Shown here in pieces: positions 43,859-52,762 of a DNA stretch of 64,000 nucleotides. The stretch's first letter is position 1; each line of letters begins with the position of its first letter. The notes below the pieces were generated by a model, which saw nothing but the letters and a program-made list of their open reading frames with translations, had not been told where the DNA came from and did no database searches. The position numbers were made by a program, and so were the translations under genes. This stretch comes from an uncultured Dokdonia sp. (GTDB lineage: Bacteria; Bacteroidota; Bacteroidia; Flavobacteriales; Flavobacteriaceae): NCBI GenBank assembly GCA_947503305.1, contig CANNDF010000003.1, positions 434,001 to 498,000 of the forward strand, read 5' to 3'.

Positions 43859-45313
43859 TTAGTTTTTTATATCCATTTCTGATATATATTGATCCAGAAA
43901 CAGCAACCGCTTTTTTGTCCAATCCTGCATGTAATACAACTCATCTTCCTGATAGTCAATAGAATCCCAACGTATCCGCTCTCTATCGTATACTTTATTC
44001 TTGATGAGTAATTTATAAACGCTAGTTTGTCGCTCCTGCAGAGACGCAATATTTAAAACATTTTTACGAAGTTCCTTCCATCTCTTTTGGAGCCTATCTA
44101 TAAAATTATCAGGATTCACTTTAAGTAAACGTCTTAATAATCCATTTGATAAGAAATCATCTGTAGTGGATACTCGTTTCCCATTATAAATAATTCCAAA
44201 AGTACCGTCGAGATCCCATGGTATATAAAAGTATGGAGATCCAATGTCGTAACGCGCTAAAAAAATATTTTTACCCATATTATCTGGGCCACGCAATGCG
44301 TTGATAAATAAAAAATAATCAATAACGTTATCTAGATTAAACCTTTCTGAAATCGCTTTCGCGAAAGCGGTATCATCACTATTCAATACAAAATCAGTTG
44401 TATCATACAAAGCATCCCAAGGGGTATCATTAGGTACAGGATATTTTATATCATATCCACCCCACGAAAGAAGGTAATTCTTTTTTTGAGGTAAAGAATC
44501 AAAGGAAGATGCGCCCAGATAGCGAGCTCCTTGAAAAAGCTCTCCACGTATATTGTCCTTATGCTCTTTCTTGAGCTTAAGCAATTTTCTATCTACTTGT
44601 TCTGTGAGAAGATAAACTCCTTTATAACGACCATTTATAAACACTTCGCTATAATGCGCTGTAATGCCAGACTTAGCATTAGGCTCTTTATCAAGATAAT
44701 ACGGTTTATGAATATCATTCCAGATTGCAAAAGAGAGATAGGATCGTAATCTAAGAGGTTCATTATATATTGCATCTAAAATCCAATCATCATCTTCTCG
44801 CATACCATCCATAACAATATGCTTATTTGTTATTCCTTCTTGAGATTCATATAGATTAATATCATAGTTTTTTTTAGGATAGGCTAATGAACTACTCCCA
44901 CGTAATTCTATACCTGCATAGGATTGAATACGTGTATCCTTATCTATATAGGATATACTTGCCATACGTTTAGGCTCATTCACAATAACCTCATCTATGT
45001 TAAACTGAAAAAGCGGAAAAGGTGTAACATATAATCTATATGTCCTCCCTGTACTATCAATTAATTGATGACTCGTCTCTGTTAAAGATTTTTTTGTAGA
45101 AAGTGCTAACTTAAAAAGTTTGTCATTATAAGATATCCTTTTTACAGTGTCTAATTGTAAAGGGAGGTATAGACTCATTACTGCAATTTCTAAAGAATCA
45201 TCTATCGCAAGTGCTTCTAATGGTATAACGCTAGGCGATTGCGCATAGAGTTCCCTTTGAGATATAAAAGTACATATCAGTAGGATGTATCCTAAAAGAA
45301 TAGATTTTTTCAA
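43859..45313 (-). CDS. CotH-family protein-kinase-like exported protein
   Basis: 484 aa from a TTG at 45313; no suitable ATG is near, and this start gives a good signal peptide (MKKSILLGYILLICTF...). CotH kinase fold: SYAGIELRGSSSLAYPKKNYDINLYES (ATP-binding loop), SEVFINGRYKGVYLLTEQVDR, and the metal-binding YIPWDLDGTFGI. CotH proteins are atypical kinases that phosphorylate secreted or coat proteins. Exported versions in Bacteroidota have no confirmed substrate. A palindrome copy encodes AFAKA before the helix ISERFNLDNVIDYF. Confidence 0.82.
   Translation of the reverse strand: MKKSILLGYILLICTFISQRELYAQSPSVIPLEALAIDDSLEIAVMSLYLPLQLDTVKRISYNDKLFKLALSTKKSLTETSHQLIDSTGRTYRLYVTPFPLFQFNIDEVIVNEPKRMASISYIDKDTRIQSYAGIELRGSSSLAYPKKNYDINLYESQEGITNKHIVMDGMREDDDWILDAIYNEPLRLRSYLSFAIWNDIHKPYYLDKEPNAKSGITAHYSEVFINGRYKGVYLLTEQVDRKLLKLKKEHKDNIRGELFQGARYLGASSFDSLPQKKNYLLSWGGYDIKYPVPNDTPWDALYDTTDFVLNSDDTAFAKAISERFNLDNVIDYFLFINALRGPDNMGKNIFLARYDIGSPYFYIPWDLDGTFGIIYNGKRVSTTDDFLSNGLLRRLLKVNPDNFIDRLQKRWKELRKNVLNIASLQERQTSVYKLLIKNKVYDRERIRWDSIDYQEDELYYMQDWTKKRLLFLDQYISEMDIKN
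44354..44369. repeat. Dispersed palindrome, copy 8
   Basis: Perfect 16-bp CGCTTTCGCGAAAGCG in the CotH gene, coding strand A-F-A-K-A. Confidence 0.85.
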
Positions 45314-45426
45314 TAGTATTTTGGTTCAATAGATAAGATGCGCAATATATAACATGGTACTTAAATGTAATACAACTATTTCCCATTATAGTATTCTCCA
45401 AGGCCTTTTACAACCTTCAAAGAAGG

Positions 45427-45445
45427 TAATACTAATATAGTATTA
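45427..45445. promoter_or_regulatory. Inverted repeat at the TolC stop codon
   Basis: TAATACTA-ATA-TAGTATTA, perfect 8-bp arms, overlapping the last codon of the TolC-family gene. Related in sequence to the dyads in front of the TetR gene (51050). Could be an operator or part of a weak terminator; a small ACCTTC-AAA-GAAGGT hairpin lies next to it (45413-45427). Confidence 0.35.
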
Positions 45446-46912
45446 ATCTATACTAGATGGTGTTCTGATTCCCAATGCATTATAAAGACTTGTGGTTGCT
45501 TTAAGTTGTTTAATACTAAGCTCATTTTCTTTTAATTGCGAGTCTATTAATTTTTGTTCTCGCGAATTGATAAGAAACAAGGAACTCTCACCTAGAAAAA
45601 ACTTACGTTCTTCAGCTTGTACAAGAGTTTTATAATCTGTAACTATACTTTTAATAAGTTCATTCTGTGTGGAGAGCGAACTTATCTCTGCTACCACTGC
45701 GTCTATTTTATTTTGAATTTCAAGAGATGCAGACACTCGTTCTAGATTTGTACTTTCTATTTTTTGTTTGACAAGCCTTACATCCCCTCGTTCTTTTCGT
45801 GTAAAAATGGGATAACTAAATCGAACTCCAGCCTTATATTCTTGATTATTATATGCACTGAAATCATCAAAATCAGAATTAATAAAGTTATACTCAACAT
45901 TTATTTTGGGTAATAGTTTATTCTTTTTAAGAGCTCTTTCTACATTTAAGCTAGATATTTTTGCATCCAAACTACGTAGTTTAGGGTGATTTTCTATGAA
46001 TTCTGCTGTATTTGTAATACCCTCTATTTGAAGTGACTGCTGTACAATTGTTTGTTCTGGAAGAGAAGGTATTACCTCTTCTTGAACCTCGACAGGAACA
46101 TTATCAAGCCATAGAAAATTACTTACAATTAAAGTAGCTTTTCTCATTTTTAAGGTAGCTGCCTCAAGGTTAAGTTGTCTATTCTGATAGGTAATTCGTG
46201 CTTCGGTAATATCAATAGCAGCTTTATCTCCTACAGCCACACTACGTTCTACAGCATTAAGACGTGTTTCTGCATTTTCTAAAAAAGACGCATAGATACT
46301 ACGTTCATTTGCCGCTTTCAACCAGTCTAAATAGGCATTACTAGCTTCAAACAATATTGTATTTACTAGTATATCGCGATCGGCTTTTGTTTGTTCTCTA
46401 AAAAATTTTGCCTTTCGTAAGGTAGCCATACGATCATTTATTAAGAGTCCTTGTGCTAGTGAAAGTGATACGCCCACACTATATAATCCCTCATCTGGGA
46501 CATCGAGCCTAGGGTTTAAAAACTCTCCGGAATTTTGCTCAAAATTTGCTTTGAACTCTACACCGTACCAAGTTGGTATTTTAAATGTTGTACTTAATTC
46601 ATCATAGTATTCTATGCCTTTAAATTCTTTACCATCGTAATCTAACTCAATTTTAGGATCAAACCCGCCTCTTGCCTTTAAGAGGTTGGCTTCTCCTACA
46701 TTAAGTGTTAACTCTGCTTGTTTCATTAATGGGTGGTGTTTTTTTACATACCCCATAAACTCTTCAAAAGAAAGAATTTGTTCTAATGTGTTCAACTCTG
46801 TGGATATATTGCTATCTGTATTTTTATCTGATTCGGTAATGCTTTGACTAAAACCAGATAGTACAAACACAAAAAATACAAGCATACTTATGTATACACT
46901 ACGTGTTATCAT
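45443..46912 (-). CDS. TolC-family outer-membrane export channel
   Basis: 489 aa. Signal peptide (MITRSVYISMLVFFVFVLSGFSQ) and the long coiled-coil repeat of OEP/TolC proteins, with FEEFMGYVKKHHPLMKQAELTLNVGEANLLKARGGFDPKIELDYDG and RVSASLEIQNKIDAVVAEISSLSTQNELIKSIV. Forms the outer-membrane exit duct for the ABC/HlyD pair encoded upstream; its start overlaps the HlyD stop by four bases (ATGA). Confidence 0.9.
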   Translation of the reverse strand: MITRSVYISMLVFFVFVLSGFSQSITESDKNTDSNISTELNTLEQILSFEEFMGYVKKHHPLMKQAELTLNVGEANLLKARGGFDPKIELDYDGKEFKGIEYYDELSTTFKIPTWYGVEFKANFEQNSGEFLNPRLDVPDEGLYSVGVSLSLAQGLLINDRMATLRKAKFFREQTKADRDILVNTILFEASNAYLDWLKAANERSIYASFLENAETRLNAVERSVAVGDKAAIDITEARITYQNRQLNLEAATLKMRKATLIVSNFLWLDNVPVEVQEEVIPSLPEQTIVQQSLQIEGITNTAEFIENHPKLRSLDAKISSLNVERALKKNKLLPKINVEYNFINSDFDDFSAYNNQEYKAGVRFSYPIFTRKERGDVRLVKQKIESTNLERVSASLEIQNKIDAVVAEISSLSTQNELIKSIVTDYKTLVQAEERKFFLGESSLFLINSREQKLIDSQLKENELSIKQLKATTSLYNALGIRTPSSID

Positions 46913-48264
46913 TTACTTTTTTCTTTAGTAGGTTCTTTACCTTCTGGTATATAGTAATTAGGTGGGAATCCATTAAGTTGCCTCCATAACTCATACCAAA
47001 TAGGCACATCTTCTAGAAGTGCTATTGTATATGCACCAGAGCCTACTCTTATATTTTCTGGCCATGGATTGTCATCTGGATCTGGCGCAATTAGTATTCT
47101 AAATTTTCCATTATCACTTATAAAAGTTTCTATAGCAACTACTTTTCCTGCGTATGTTCCAAAAGATGCATTGGGCCAACCACTAAAGAAAATTGCTGGC
47201 CATCCATCAAACTGGATACGTACTTTCTCTCCTAAATGCATAAGAGGTAAATCTATAGGACTGACATACGTTTCTACTGCCAGATCATAATTGGAGGGCA
47301 TGATACCTACCAATTGCTCACCTTCTTTAAAGGTCTCACCTATCCCACCTTTTAATGCCTTGTTTATAAATCCATTTTGAGGTGCCGTAATATAATAGAG
47401 TTTATTACGTATTTCATAGTTGGCAGATTGATTTTCAAGTTTGGTTACTTGTGCTTCGGCATCAAATTGATTAGACTCTGCTGTAAATCGTTCGCTTTGC
47501 GCCTTTGCAATTTTATCTGCATAGGTGGCTGCTATTCTACTTATTTCTAATCTCGCATTGATTAACTCATTCTTACTTGCCAGTAGTTTGTTTTCTTGAG
47601 AGATTAACTTAGCTTGTGTCTCTTGAAGTTTTAATCGCTTTGTCTCTACATCTGTGACCGCTTTCAATCCTTCTTCTTGTAAAGTAGATGTACGATTATA
47701 TTGTCTTTCTGCAATAGTAAGGTTGGTCTTTGCTGCTTCAAAATCAATACTATCACTTTTTACTTTAAGGCTTGCCTGACGTAGTTTGTTTTGTGTTTGT
47801 GAGCGTTTTAAATCACGTTCATTACTCAAAGCTACTACTTGATTTTCAAGTGCTTTTATTTTTTCTTGATAAGAAACTACAGATCTACTTTTGGCATCAC
47901 GTTGTAGATTAGTACGAGCTACTAATTGTGGATCTTGATACTCATTTTTAATTTCTGAAATAAACAGAATCGTATCCCCTTTAGCCACAAAATCTCCTTC
48001 TTTTACATACCATTTTTCAATACGTCCAGGTATGGGAGATTGAATTGTTTGAGGACGTTGATCTGGAGTAAGTGTAGTAATAAACCCGTTCCCAGTTACA
48101 TTTTGTGTCCATGGTAAAAATAAGGTGATAAAAATCAAAATGGCAAATGCCGTTAAAAACCTATTAAAGATTTTAAAATGCCTCGGTTTAAACGCTTTCG
48201 CGAAAGAAGAATACTCCTCTAATGTCACTTTTTTATTAAGTTGATTATTTGATATATTAAGCAT
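46909..48264 (-). CDS. HlyD-family periplasmic adaptor
   Basis: 451 aa. Short cytoplasmic N-terminus, one membrane helix (~36-52, FLTAFAILIFITLFLPW), biotinyl-lipoyl-like halves (IQSPIPGRIEKWYVKEGDFVAKGDTILFISE and YYITAPQNGFINKALKGGIGETFKEGEQLVGIMP) flanking a long coiled coil (~110-280), then a beta barrel. Typical membrane-fusion protein of a type I export system. A palindrome copy encodes SFAKAF in the cytoplasmic tail before the membrane helix. Overlaps the ABC gene by 8 bp. Confidence 0.9.
   Translation of the reverse strand: MLNISNNQLNKKVTLEEYSSFAKAFKPRHFKIFNRFLTAFAILIFITLFLPWTQNVTGNGFITTLTPDQRPQTIQSPIPGRIEKWYVKEGDFVAKGDTILFISEIKNEYQDPQLVARTNLQRDAKSRSVVSYQEKIKALENQVVALSNERDLKRSQTQNKLRQASLKVKSDSIDFEAAKTNLTIAERQYNRTSTLQEEGLKAVTDVETKRLKLQETQAKLISQENKLLASKNELINARLEISRIAATYADKIAKAQSERFTAESNQFDAEAQVTKLENQSANYEIRNKLYYITAPQNGFINKALKGGIGETFKEGEQLVGIMPSNYDLAVETYVSPIDLPLMHLGEKVRIQFDGWPAIFFSGWPNASFGTYAGKVVAIETFISDNGKFRILIAPDPDDNPWPENIRVGSGAYTIALLEDVPIWYELWRQLNGFPPNYYIPEGKEPTKEKSK
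48193..48206. repeat. Dispersed palindrome, copy 9
   Basis: CGCTTTCGCGAAAG in the HlyD gene near its start, coding strand F-A-K-A. Confidence 0.8.
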
Positions 48265-49924
48265 CTCCTTTAATTTTTATAGTTCCATTATTTAACTCCA
48301 TAATACGCGAGCAGGCGGTATCCCAATAATCATTTCTAGACGATACGATTAATGCCCATGGTTGTTTAGGGTCTGTTAAATAGCTTATGATATTTTGCGC
48401 TTCTGCAGGATCAAAATGCTCTAAAGGATCTTTAAGTAATAGTAATTTAGGTTGATTAACTATAGCGCGAGCCAATACAATACGTTTTGAGATCGTATAT
48501 GAAATTTGTTGCCCTTCCGGATATAACATCGTATTAATCCCATTAGACTGTTCTTTTACAAAAGGCAATAGCCCTACACTTAATAATACTTCATTAAGTC
48601 GTTCATTTGTAATAGAAGTATCACCTAAAGTAATATTATCCAAAATAGAACCTTCAAAAGGGTGTTGCTCTGGTAATACTTGTCCTATATTACTTCGATA
48701 TCTATTAGGCCATATCCCTTCTATAGAAGTATTATTTACATACAAAGTACCCGCTGTAGGAACATTAAGTCCAGAAATTATTTTTAATAAGGTTGTCTTT
48801 CCAGATCCCGAAGCGCCATTTAATACTATACGATCCTTATTATTTATAACTAAACTTACATCTTTTATAATTTTCCTTCCCTCTAGAGTCGTATATGCAA
48901 TATTTTCTAGTTGAATATGTAAGGGTTGATTTACCTCAAAAGGATCAATTCCTTCTTGAGCTTCTAGATCTTTATCAACTACCTGTCCTATCTTTTCTAA
49001 TGATGTAAGAACATCATAAAAAGTTTCTAAACCATTTATAAGTTTTTCTACAGAACTTATGATTAACAGAATAATAATTTCTGCAGCTACAAATTGTCCT
49101 ATATTCATCTGTTGATTAAGCACTAATAAACCACCTATGATTAATAATCCCGAGGTCACTAATATTTTAAAACCAATCATCTGAATGAATTGTAGTAACA
49201 AAATTTTAAAATGACTCTCACGAGCTTCTAGATAGTCTGTTGTAAGACTATCATTGCGATTCATAGCCAGTGCAGTTTTTCCAGACAACTTAAAACTGAC
49301 CAATGACCGTGCAATCTCCTGAATCCAGTGTGCTACCCTATACTTTCCTTTAGATTCTTTTAAACTTGTTTCTAACCCTTTCCTTGCGGTAAACTTAAAT
49401 ACGATATAAATAAGTACTACCAGAAGTATCCCGTAAATAATAAAAAATGGATGATAAAAAGAAAGTAGCATCACTCCAAAAATAATTTGTAACGCCGCTG
49501 CGGGGAAATCTATTAGAATTTTTGAAAGTCCCTTTTGTACAGTCAGCGTATCAAAAAATCTATTGGCCAATTCTGGAGGATAATAGTTACGCAATTCGCT
49601 GGTTTTGATTTTTGGAAAACGATACACAAACTCAAAAGAGGATCGAGTAAATATTTTTTGTTGAATGTTTTCAAGTATACGTATTTGCATTATCTGTAAC
49701 CCTCCCTGAAAAGCTACTCCTAATGTCACGAGTGCTACCAGTACAATCCAGGAAGATGAAATTTGAGCCCCTTGAATAAGGTTTATTATAGCCTGTATTC
49801 CTAATGGTAACGAAAGTGCAACGAGCCCTGCAAATATGGCATAATAAAATATCTGTTTGATATCTCTTTTATCTAGTTGTAATAGGCCTACAAAACGTTG
49901 CCATGGTGTCATGATTTCTTTCAT
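48257..49924 (-). CDS. ABC exporter (membrane domain plus degenerate ATPase)
   Basis: 555 aa half-transporter: membrane domain with about six helices (residues ~20-300) and C-terminal NBD (~335-555), without an N-terminal C39 peptidase. Walker A NGASGSGKTT is intact and the Q-loop (NIGQVLPEQHPFEGSILDNI) is present. However, the LSGGQ signature reads ISYTI (GQQISYTISKRIVLARA), Walker B reads LLLLKDP instead of LLLLDEP, and the H-loop His is missing (ALIVSSRND). ATP may bind but hydrolysis by the canonical route looks impossible. Operon with HlyD and TolC under a TetR regulator; substrate unknown. Confidence 0.88.
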   Translation of the reverse strand: MKEIMTPWQRFVGLLQLDKRDIKQIFYYAIFAGLVALSLPLGIQAIINLIQGAQISSSWIVLVALVTLGVAFQGGLQIMQIRILENIQQKIFTRSSFEFVYRFPKIKTSELRNYYPPELANRFFDTLTVQKGLSKILIDFPAAALQIIFGVMLLSFYHPFFIIYGILLVVLIYIVFKFTARKGLETSLKESKGKYRVAHWIQEIARSLVSFKLSGKTALAMNRNDSLTTDYLEARESHFKILLLQFIQMIGFKILVTSGLLIIGGLLVLNQQMNIGQFVAAEIIILLIISSVEKLINGLETFYDVLTSLEKIGQVVDKDLEAQEGIDPFEVNQPLHIQLENIAYTTLEGRKIIKDVSLVINNKDRIVLNGASGSGKTTLLKIISGLNVPTAGTLYVNNTSIEGIWPNRYRSNIGQVLPEQHPFEGSILDNITLGDTSITNERLNEVLLSVGLLPFVKEQSNGINTMLYPEGQQISYTISKRIVLARAIVNQPKLLLLKDPLEHFDPAEAQNIISYLTDPKQPWALIVSSRNDYWDTACSRIMELNNGTIKIKGDA

Positions 49925-50038
49925 TGATAAAAAATAATGGGTTGAGTATGACTTTATTAAAGTCTTTAAAAGTTATAGTACTATATTCTACATATAGAAG
50001 AAGTACAATAGATTCTTTTTATAAAATAAATAGAATGA

Positions 50039-50365
50039 TTAAGCCGCTTCAGGGGGGGGAATTGGAATTTTATGGCTGAAAACCAAAAGAAACAACTCAT
50101 CTGTATAGCTAGTTTGTAATGAAGCTATTTTAAAATGTGGAATCTTTGAAGAATCTTTTTGCAGTTCTAATTTCTTATCAACAACATCGCTTTCTTGTCG
50201 CTCTTCTTCTATATCTTCATCAATATCTATAAGAGCTAGTTCTGTAGTTGTTGCATTTATAGCTATTATGGATTGATATACAGGTTGTACTAGCATACTA
50301 AAAACTACTACACTAAGAATGATGTATTTTAAAAAGTCTCGTATGTAGTTATCCTGTGTTTTCAT
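50039..50365 (-). CDS. Small membrane-anchored protein of the export operon
   Basis: 108 aa. One hydrophobic segment (residues ~13-33: YIILSVVVFSMLVQPVYQS) then an acidic region (DIDEDIEEERQESDVVDKK) and a C-terminus ending IPIPPPEAA. No family recognised. Between the tetR gene (1-bp overlap) and the ABC gene (114 bp), co-directional with both, so it may be an accessory subunit or a substrate of the exporter. I recall similar ~110-aa proteins in this position in other Flavobacteriaceae. Confidence 0.65.
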   Translation of the reverse strand: MKTQDNYIRDFLKYIILSVVVFSMLVQPVYQSIIAINATTTELALIDIDEDIEEERQESDVVDKKLELQKDSSKIPHFKIASLQTSYTDELFLLVFSHKIPIPPPEAA

Positions 50366-51033
50366 TATGTAATCGCTTTTATAATAAGAGATTTATAAAA
50401 TATTACAATGTTATTCTTTCCTTCTTCAACGTCTGTTAATGATGGAAGATGTTTTGAAAAATAACGCTGATGATGTGCCCCTTCAATGATTGTTGAAATA
50501 AGCATATGGGGGAATTCAAATGCTGGATTGATTTCTAAAACAATATCACTTACTCTTTGTACAACTCTCTTATACGTTTTATAAAAACCTTTAGAGTTTT
50601 CTTCATCTATGTCTTTTGTATAATAAGCCTTTGAAGATTCTGAAATAATAATTTTATGTAACAATACTTCATTGATATAAGAAAAAGAAGTGTCTTCTTG
50701 TACCTCTTGCGTAAGCAAAGTTATTGCATTTTCTACTTTTTCTATTGATGAAGACACATTGGCCGTTACAAAAACTAGTTTATATTCAACCCAGCTCCAA
50801 TACCAATTAACCAGATACACTAATAAAGCATGCTTACTATCAAAATATCGATATATAGAACTCTCATTGGACCCGATCGCAACACCTAACTTCCTAAATG
50901 TAAACGATTCAAAACCAAGATTATTAATCATCTCGATACTTGTACTCACTATCTTTTTTCCTAAATCTGACGACTCTGGATTCTTAGTGTACAATTCGGG
51001 ATTAATAGTAATATGTATAGATAATTGTTCCAT
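50365..51033 (-). CDS. TetR-family regulator
   Basis: 222 aa. N-terminal HTH (~27-75: KKIVSTSIEMINNLGFESFTFRKLGVAIGSNESSIYRYFDSKHALLVYLVNWYW) with the TetR recognition helix, then an all-helical ligand/dimer domain. First gene of the export operon and probably its repressor; its stop overlaps the start of the small membrane protein. Candidate operators are the dyads just upstream. Confidence 0.87.
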   Translation of the reverse strand: MEQLSIHITINPELYTKNPESSDLGKKIVSTSIEMINNLGFESFTFRKLGVAIGSNESSIYRYFDSKHALLVYLVNWYWSWVEYKLVFVTANVSSSIEKVENAITLLTQEVQEDTSFSYINEVLLHKIIISESSKAYYTKDIDEENSKGFYKTYKRVVQRVSDIVLEINPAFEFPHMLISTIIEGAHHQRYFSKHLPSLTDVEEGKNNIVIFYKSLIIKAIT

Positions 51034-51049
51034 CTTGAATACAAAGATA

Positions 51050-51102
51050 TAATAGTAATACTATTAAATGTAGATAGTTTAACTATTTTTTATGATAGTA
51101 TT
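51050..51102. promoter_or_regulatory. Candidate TetR operator cluster
   Basis: Upstream of tetR: TAATAGT-AAT-ACTATTA (51050-51066), ATAGTT-T-AACTAT (51073-51085) and a TAGTATTA half-site near 51095-51102. Closely spaced dyads next to the regulator's own start fit autorepression. Confidence 0.5.
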
Positions 51103-51226
51103 ATATGTATTTTTTAAATTTTACTTTAAAAATAGATGTAAGGAATGCAAGCTACTATTGAGCTTGCTATTAAAAAGAAAGATGTTATTAGTGTAATAAT
51201 AGAATGATTATTACTTATTCAAGAAA

Positions 51227-52231
51227 CTATTGCATCACTTTAACAAGTAATTCTTTAAGAAGGTCTGCTGTTGCAAAAGAACTGGATCCTACCCCTTTGC
51301 TTTTAACGTCTGCTTCTCTGAGTAATGCAATAATAGCACTTACTTTTTTCATAGGGTAATGACGTGCTGCTGTTGTATATTCTCCTACAAAATATGGGTT
51401 TACTCCTAAGGCTTTAGCGACTGAGCTTTTATCTTTTTGAGGAAGTCCATGGTATTTTAAGAGGTTTGAGAAGAAACCATATAGTGAAGAGATTGTTACT
51501 ACAAGAGGGTTATCCTTAGGGTTTTGTGTAAAATAATTGCATATACGCTGTGCTTTTACAATATTGCGTTCTCCAATTGCTTTACGTAATTCAAAATTAT
51601 TAAAGTCTTTACTTATCCCTATGTTTTCTTCGATAGCCTCAGGGGTAACTTCGCTACCTTTAGGAAGGATGAGCATTAATTTGTTTAATTCATTTCGTAT
51701 TTTTCCTAAATCTGTTCCAAGAAAATCAACAAGTATATGTGCCGCTTTGGGATTAATATGATACCCTTCATCTATCAATACTCTACGCAACCAATCCCCT
51801 ACTTGATTTTCGTATAGTTTCTTGCTTTCATAATGAACACCGTGTATTTTAAGTGCTTTTGCCAATCCTTTTCTACCATCAAGTTTTTTATACTTATAAC
51901 ATATAACAAGTACTGTAGAGGGTTGTGCATGTTCTACATATGAGGCAAGCTTGTCAATAGTGCGAGATAGATCTTGTGCTTCTTTTACTATAACCACTTG
52001 ACGCTCGGCCATCATGGGATATCGTTTTGCATTGCTTACAATATCTTCTATAGTAACGTCACGACCATAAAGAACAACTTGATTAAATCCTTTTTCAGAT
52101 TCATCTAATAGATTGTTTTCTATATAATCAGAAATTTGATCTATAAAATAGGGTTCTTCACCACTCAAGAAGTAAATAGGTTTAATAATACCATTTTGAA
52201 TATCGGAGACTATATTTTTTGCGTGTTGCAC
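51227..52231 (-). CDS. holA: DNA polymerase III delta subunit
   Basis: 334 aa, GTG start at 52231 (no nearby ATG; the sequence after it fits the family N-terminus). Clamp-loader delta: IVSDIQNGIIKPIYFLSGEEPYFIDQISDYIENNLL, VIVKEAQDLS, LVICYKYKKLDGRKGLAKAL, and the C-terminal three-helix collar. It opens the sliding clamp during loading at replication forks. Divergent from the HSDR_N gene across 36 bp, an arrangement I recall as conserved in Flavobacteriaceae. Confidence 0.92.
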   Translation of the reverse strand: MQHAKNIVSDIQNGIIKPIYFLSGEEPYFIDQISDYIENNLLDESEKGFNQVVLYGRDVTIEDIVSNAKRYPMMAERQVVIVKEAQDLSRTIDKLASYVEHAQPSTVLVICYKYKKLDGRKGLAKALKIHGVHYESKKLYENQVGDWLRRVLIDEGYHINPKAAHILVDFLGTDLGKIRNELNKLMLILPKGSEVTPEAIEENIGISKDFNNFELRKAIGERNIVKAQRICNYFTQNPKDNPLVVTISSLYGFFSNLLKYHGLPQKDKSSVAKALGVNPYFVGEYTTAARHYPMKKVSAIIALLREADVKSKGVGSSSFATADLLKELLVKVMQ

Positions 52232-52267
52232 CCTTGAGATTTAGTATAGAAATAGTAATTTGCGACA

Positions 52268-52717
52268 ATGCAAAAATTAGAATTTCCAGCATATGAGTTT
52301 CGACTCAAAAATAGCGAAAACAAACCGTATATTTTTGACCCAATTCGTAAAAAATTTGTACGATTAACTCCCGAAGAATGGGTACGACAACATGTACTCC
52401 AATTTTTGATGATTTCAAAAAAATATCCCCGAAGTCTTATCAATGTAGAAAAAGAGATTACCGTAGGAAATACAAAAAAAAGATATGACATTGTTATTTT
52501 TAATTCTGATGGAAGTATTTTTCTTCTAGTAGAATGTAAATCCCCAAAAATAAAGATTACACAACATACATTTGATCAGATAGCACGGTATAATCTTCAG
52601 CTCAAAGGAGAGTTATTAATGGTAACAAATGGCCTTACACATTACTATTGCGCTATGGACTTTAAACAAGAACGGTACTCTTTTATGAAAGAAATCCCTA
52701 ATTATAACATAAAATAA
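52268..52717 (+). CDS. HSDR_N-type PD-(D/E)xK domain protein
   Basis: 149 aa stand-alone domain resembling the N-terminal nuclease region of type I restriction HsdR (HSDR_N_2). PD-(D/E)xK core: KRYDIVIFN (Asp) and LLVECKSPKI (Glu-x-Lys), preceded by the conserved TPEEWVRQHVLQFLM. No helicase or methylase partner is nearby, so it is not a restriction system. This short protein next to holA is common in Flavobacteriia; its task (possibly DNA repair or replication-associated) is unknown. Confidence 0.82.
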   Translation: MQKLEFPAYEFRLKNSENKPYIFDPIRKKFVRLTPEEWVRQHVLQFLMISKKYPRSLINVEKEITVGNTKKRYDIVIFNSDGSIFLLVECKSPKIKITQHTFDQIARYNLQLKGELLMVTNGLTHYYCAMDFKQERYSFMKEIPNYNIK

Positions 52718-52727
52718 AGATGATTTT

Positions 52728-52741
52728 GCTTTCGCGAAAGC
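52728..52741. repeat. Dispersed palindrome, copy 10
   Basis: Perfect GCTTTCGCGAAAGC in the 45-bp gap between the HSDR_N and glycosyltransferase genes; flanking TTTT/AAAA extends it as an imperfect longer hairpin. Confidence 0.85.
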
Positions 52742-52762
52742 GTAAAACCCCATATTTGTATT

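Noticed and set aside
52268-52717. Type I restriction system
   Set aside because: Only the nuclease-like N-terminal domain is present; no HsdM, HsdS or helicase nearby.
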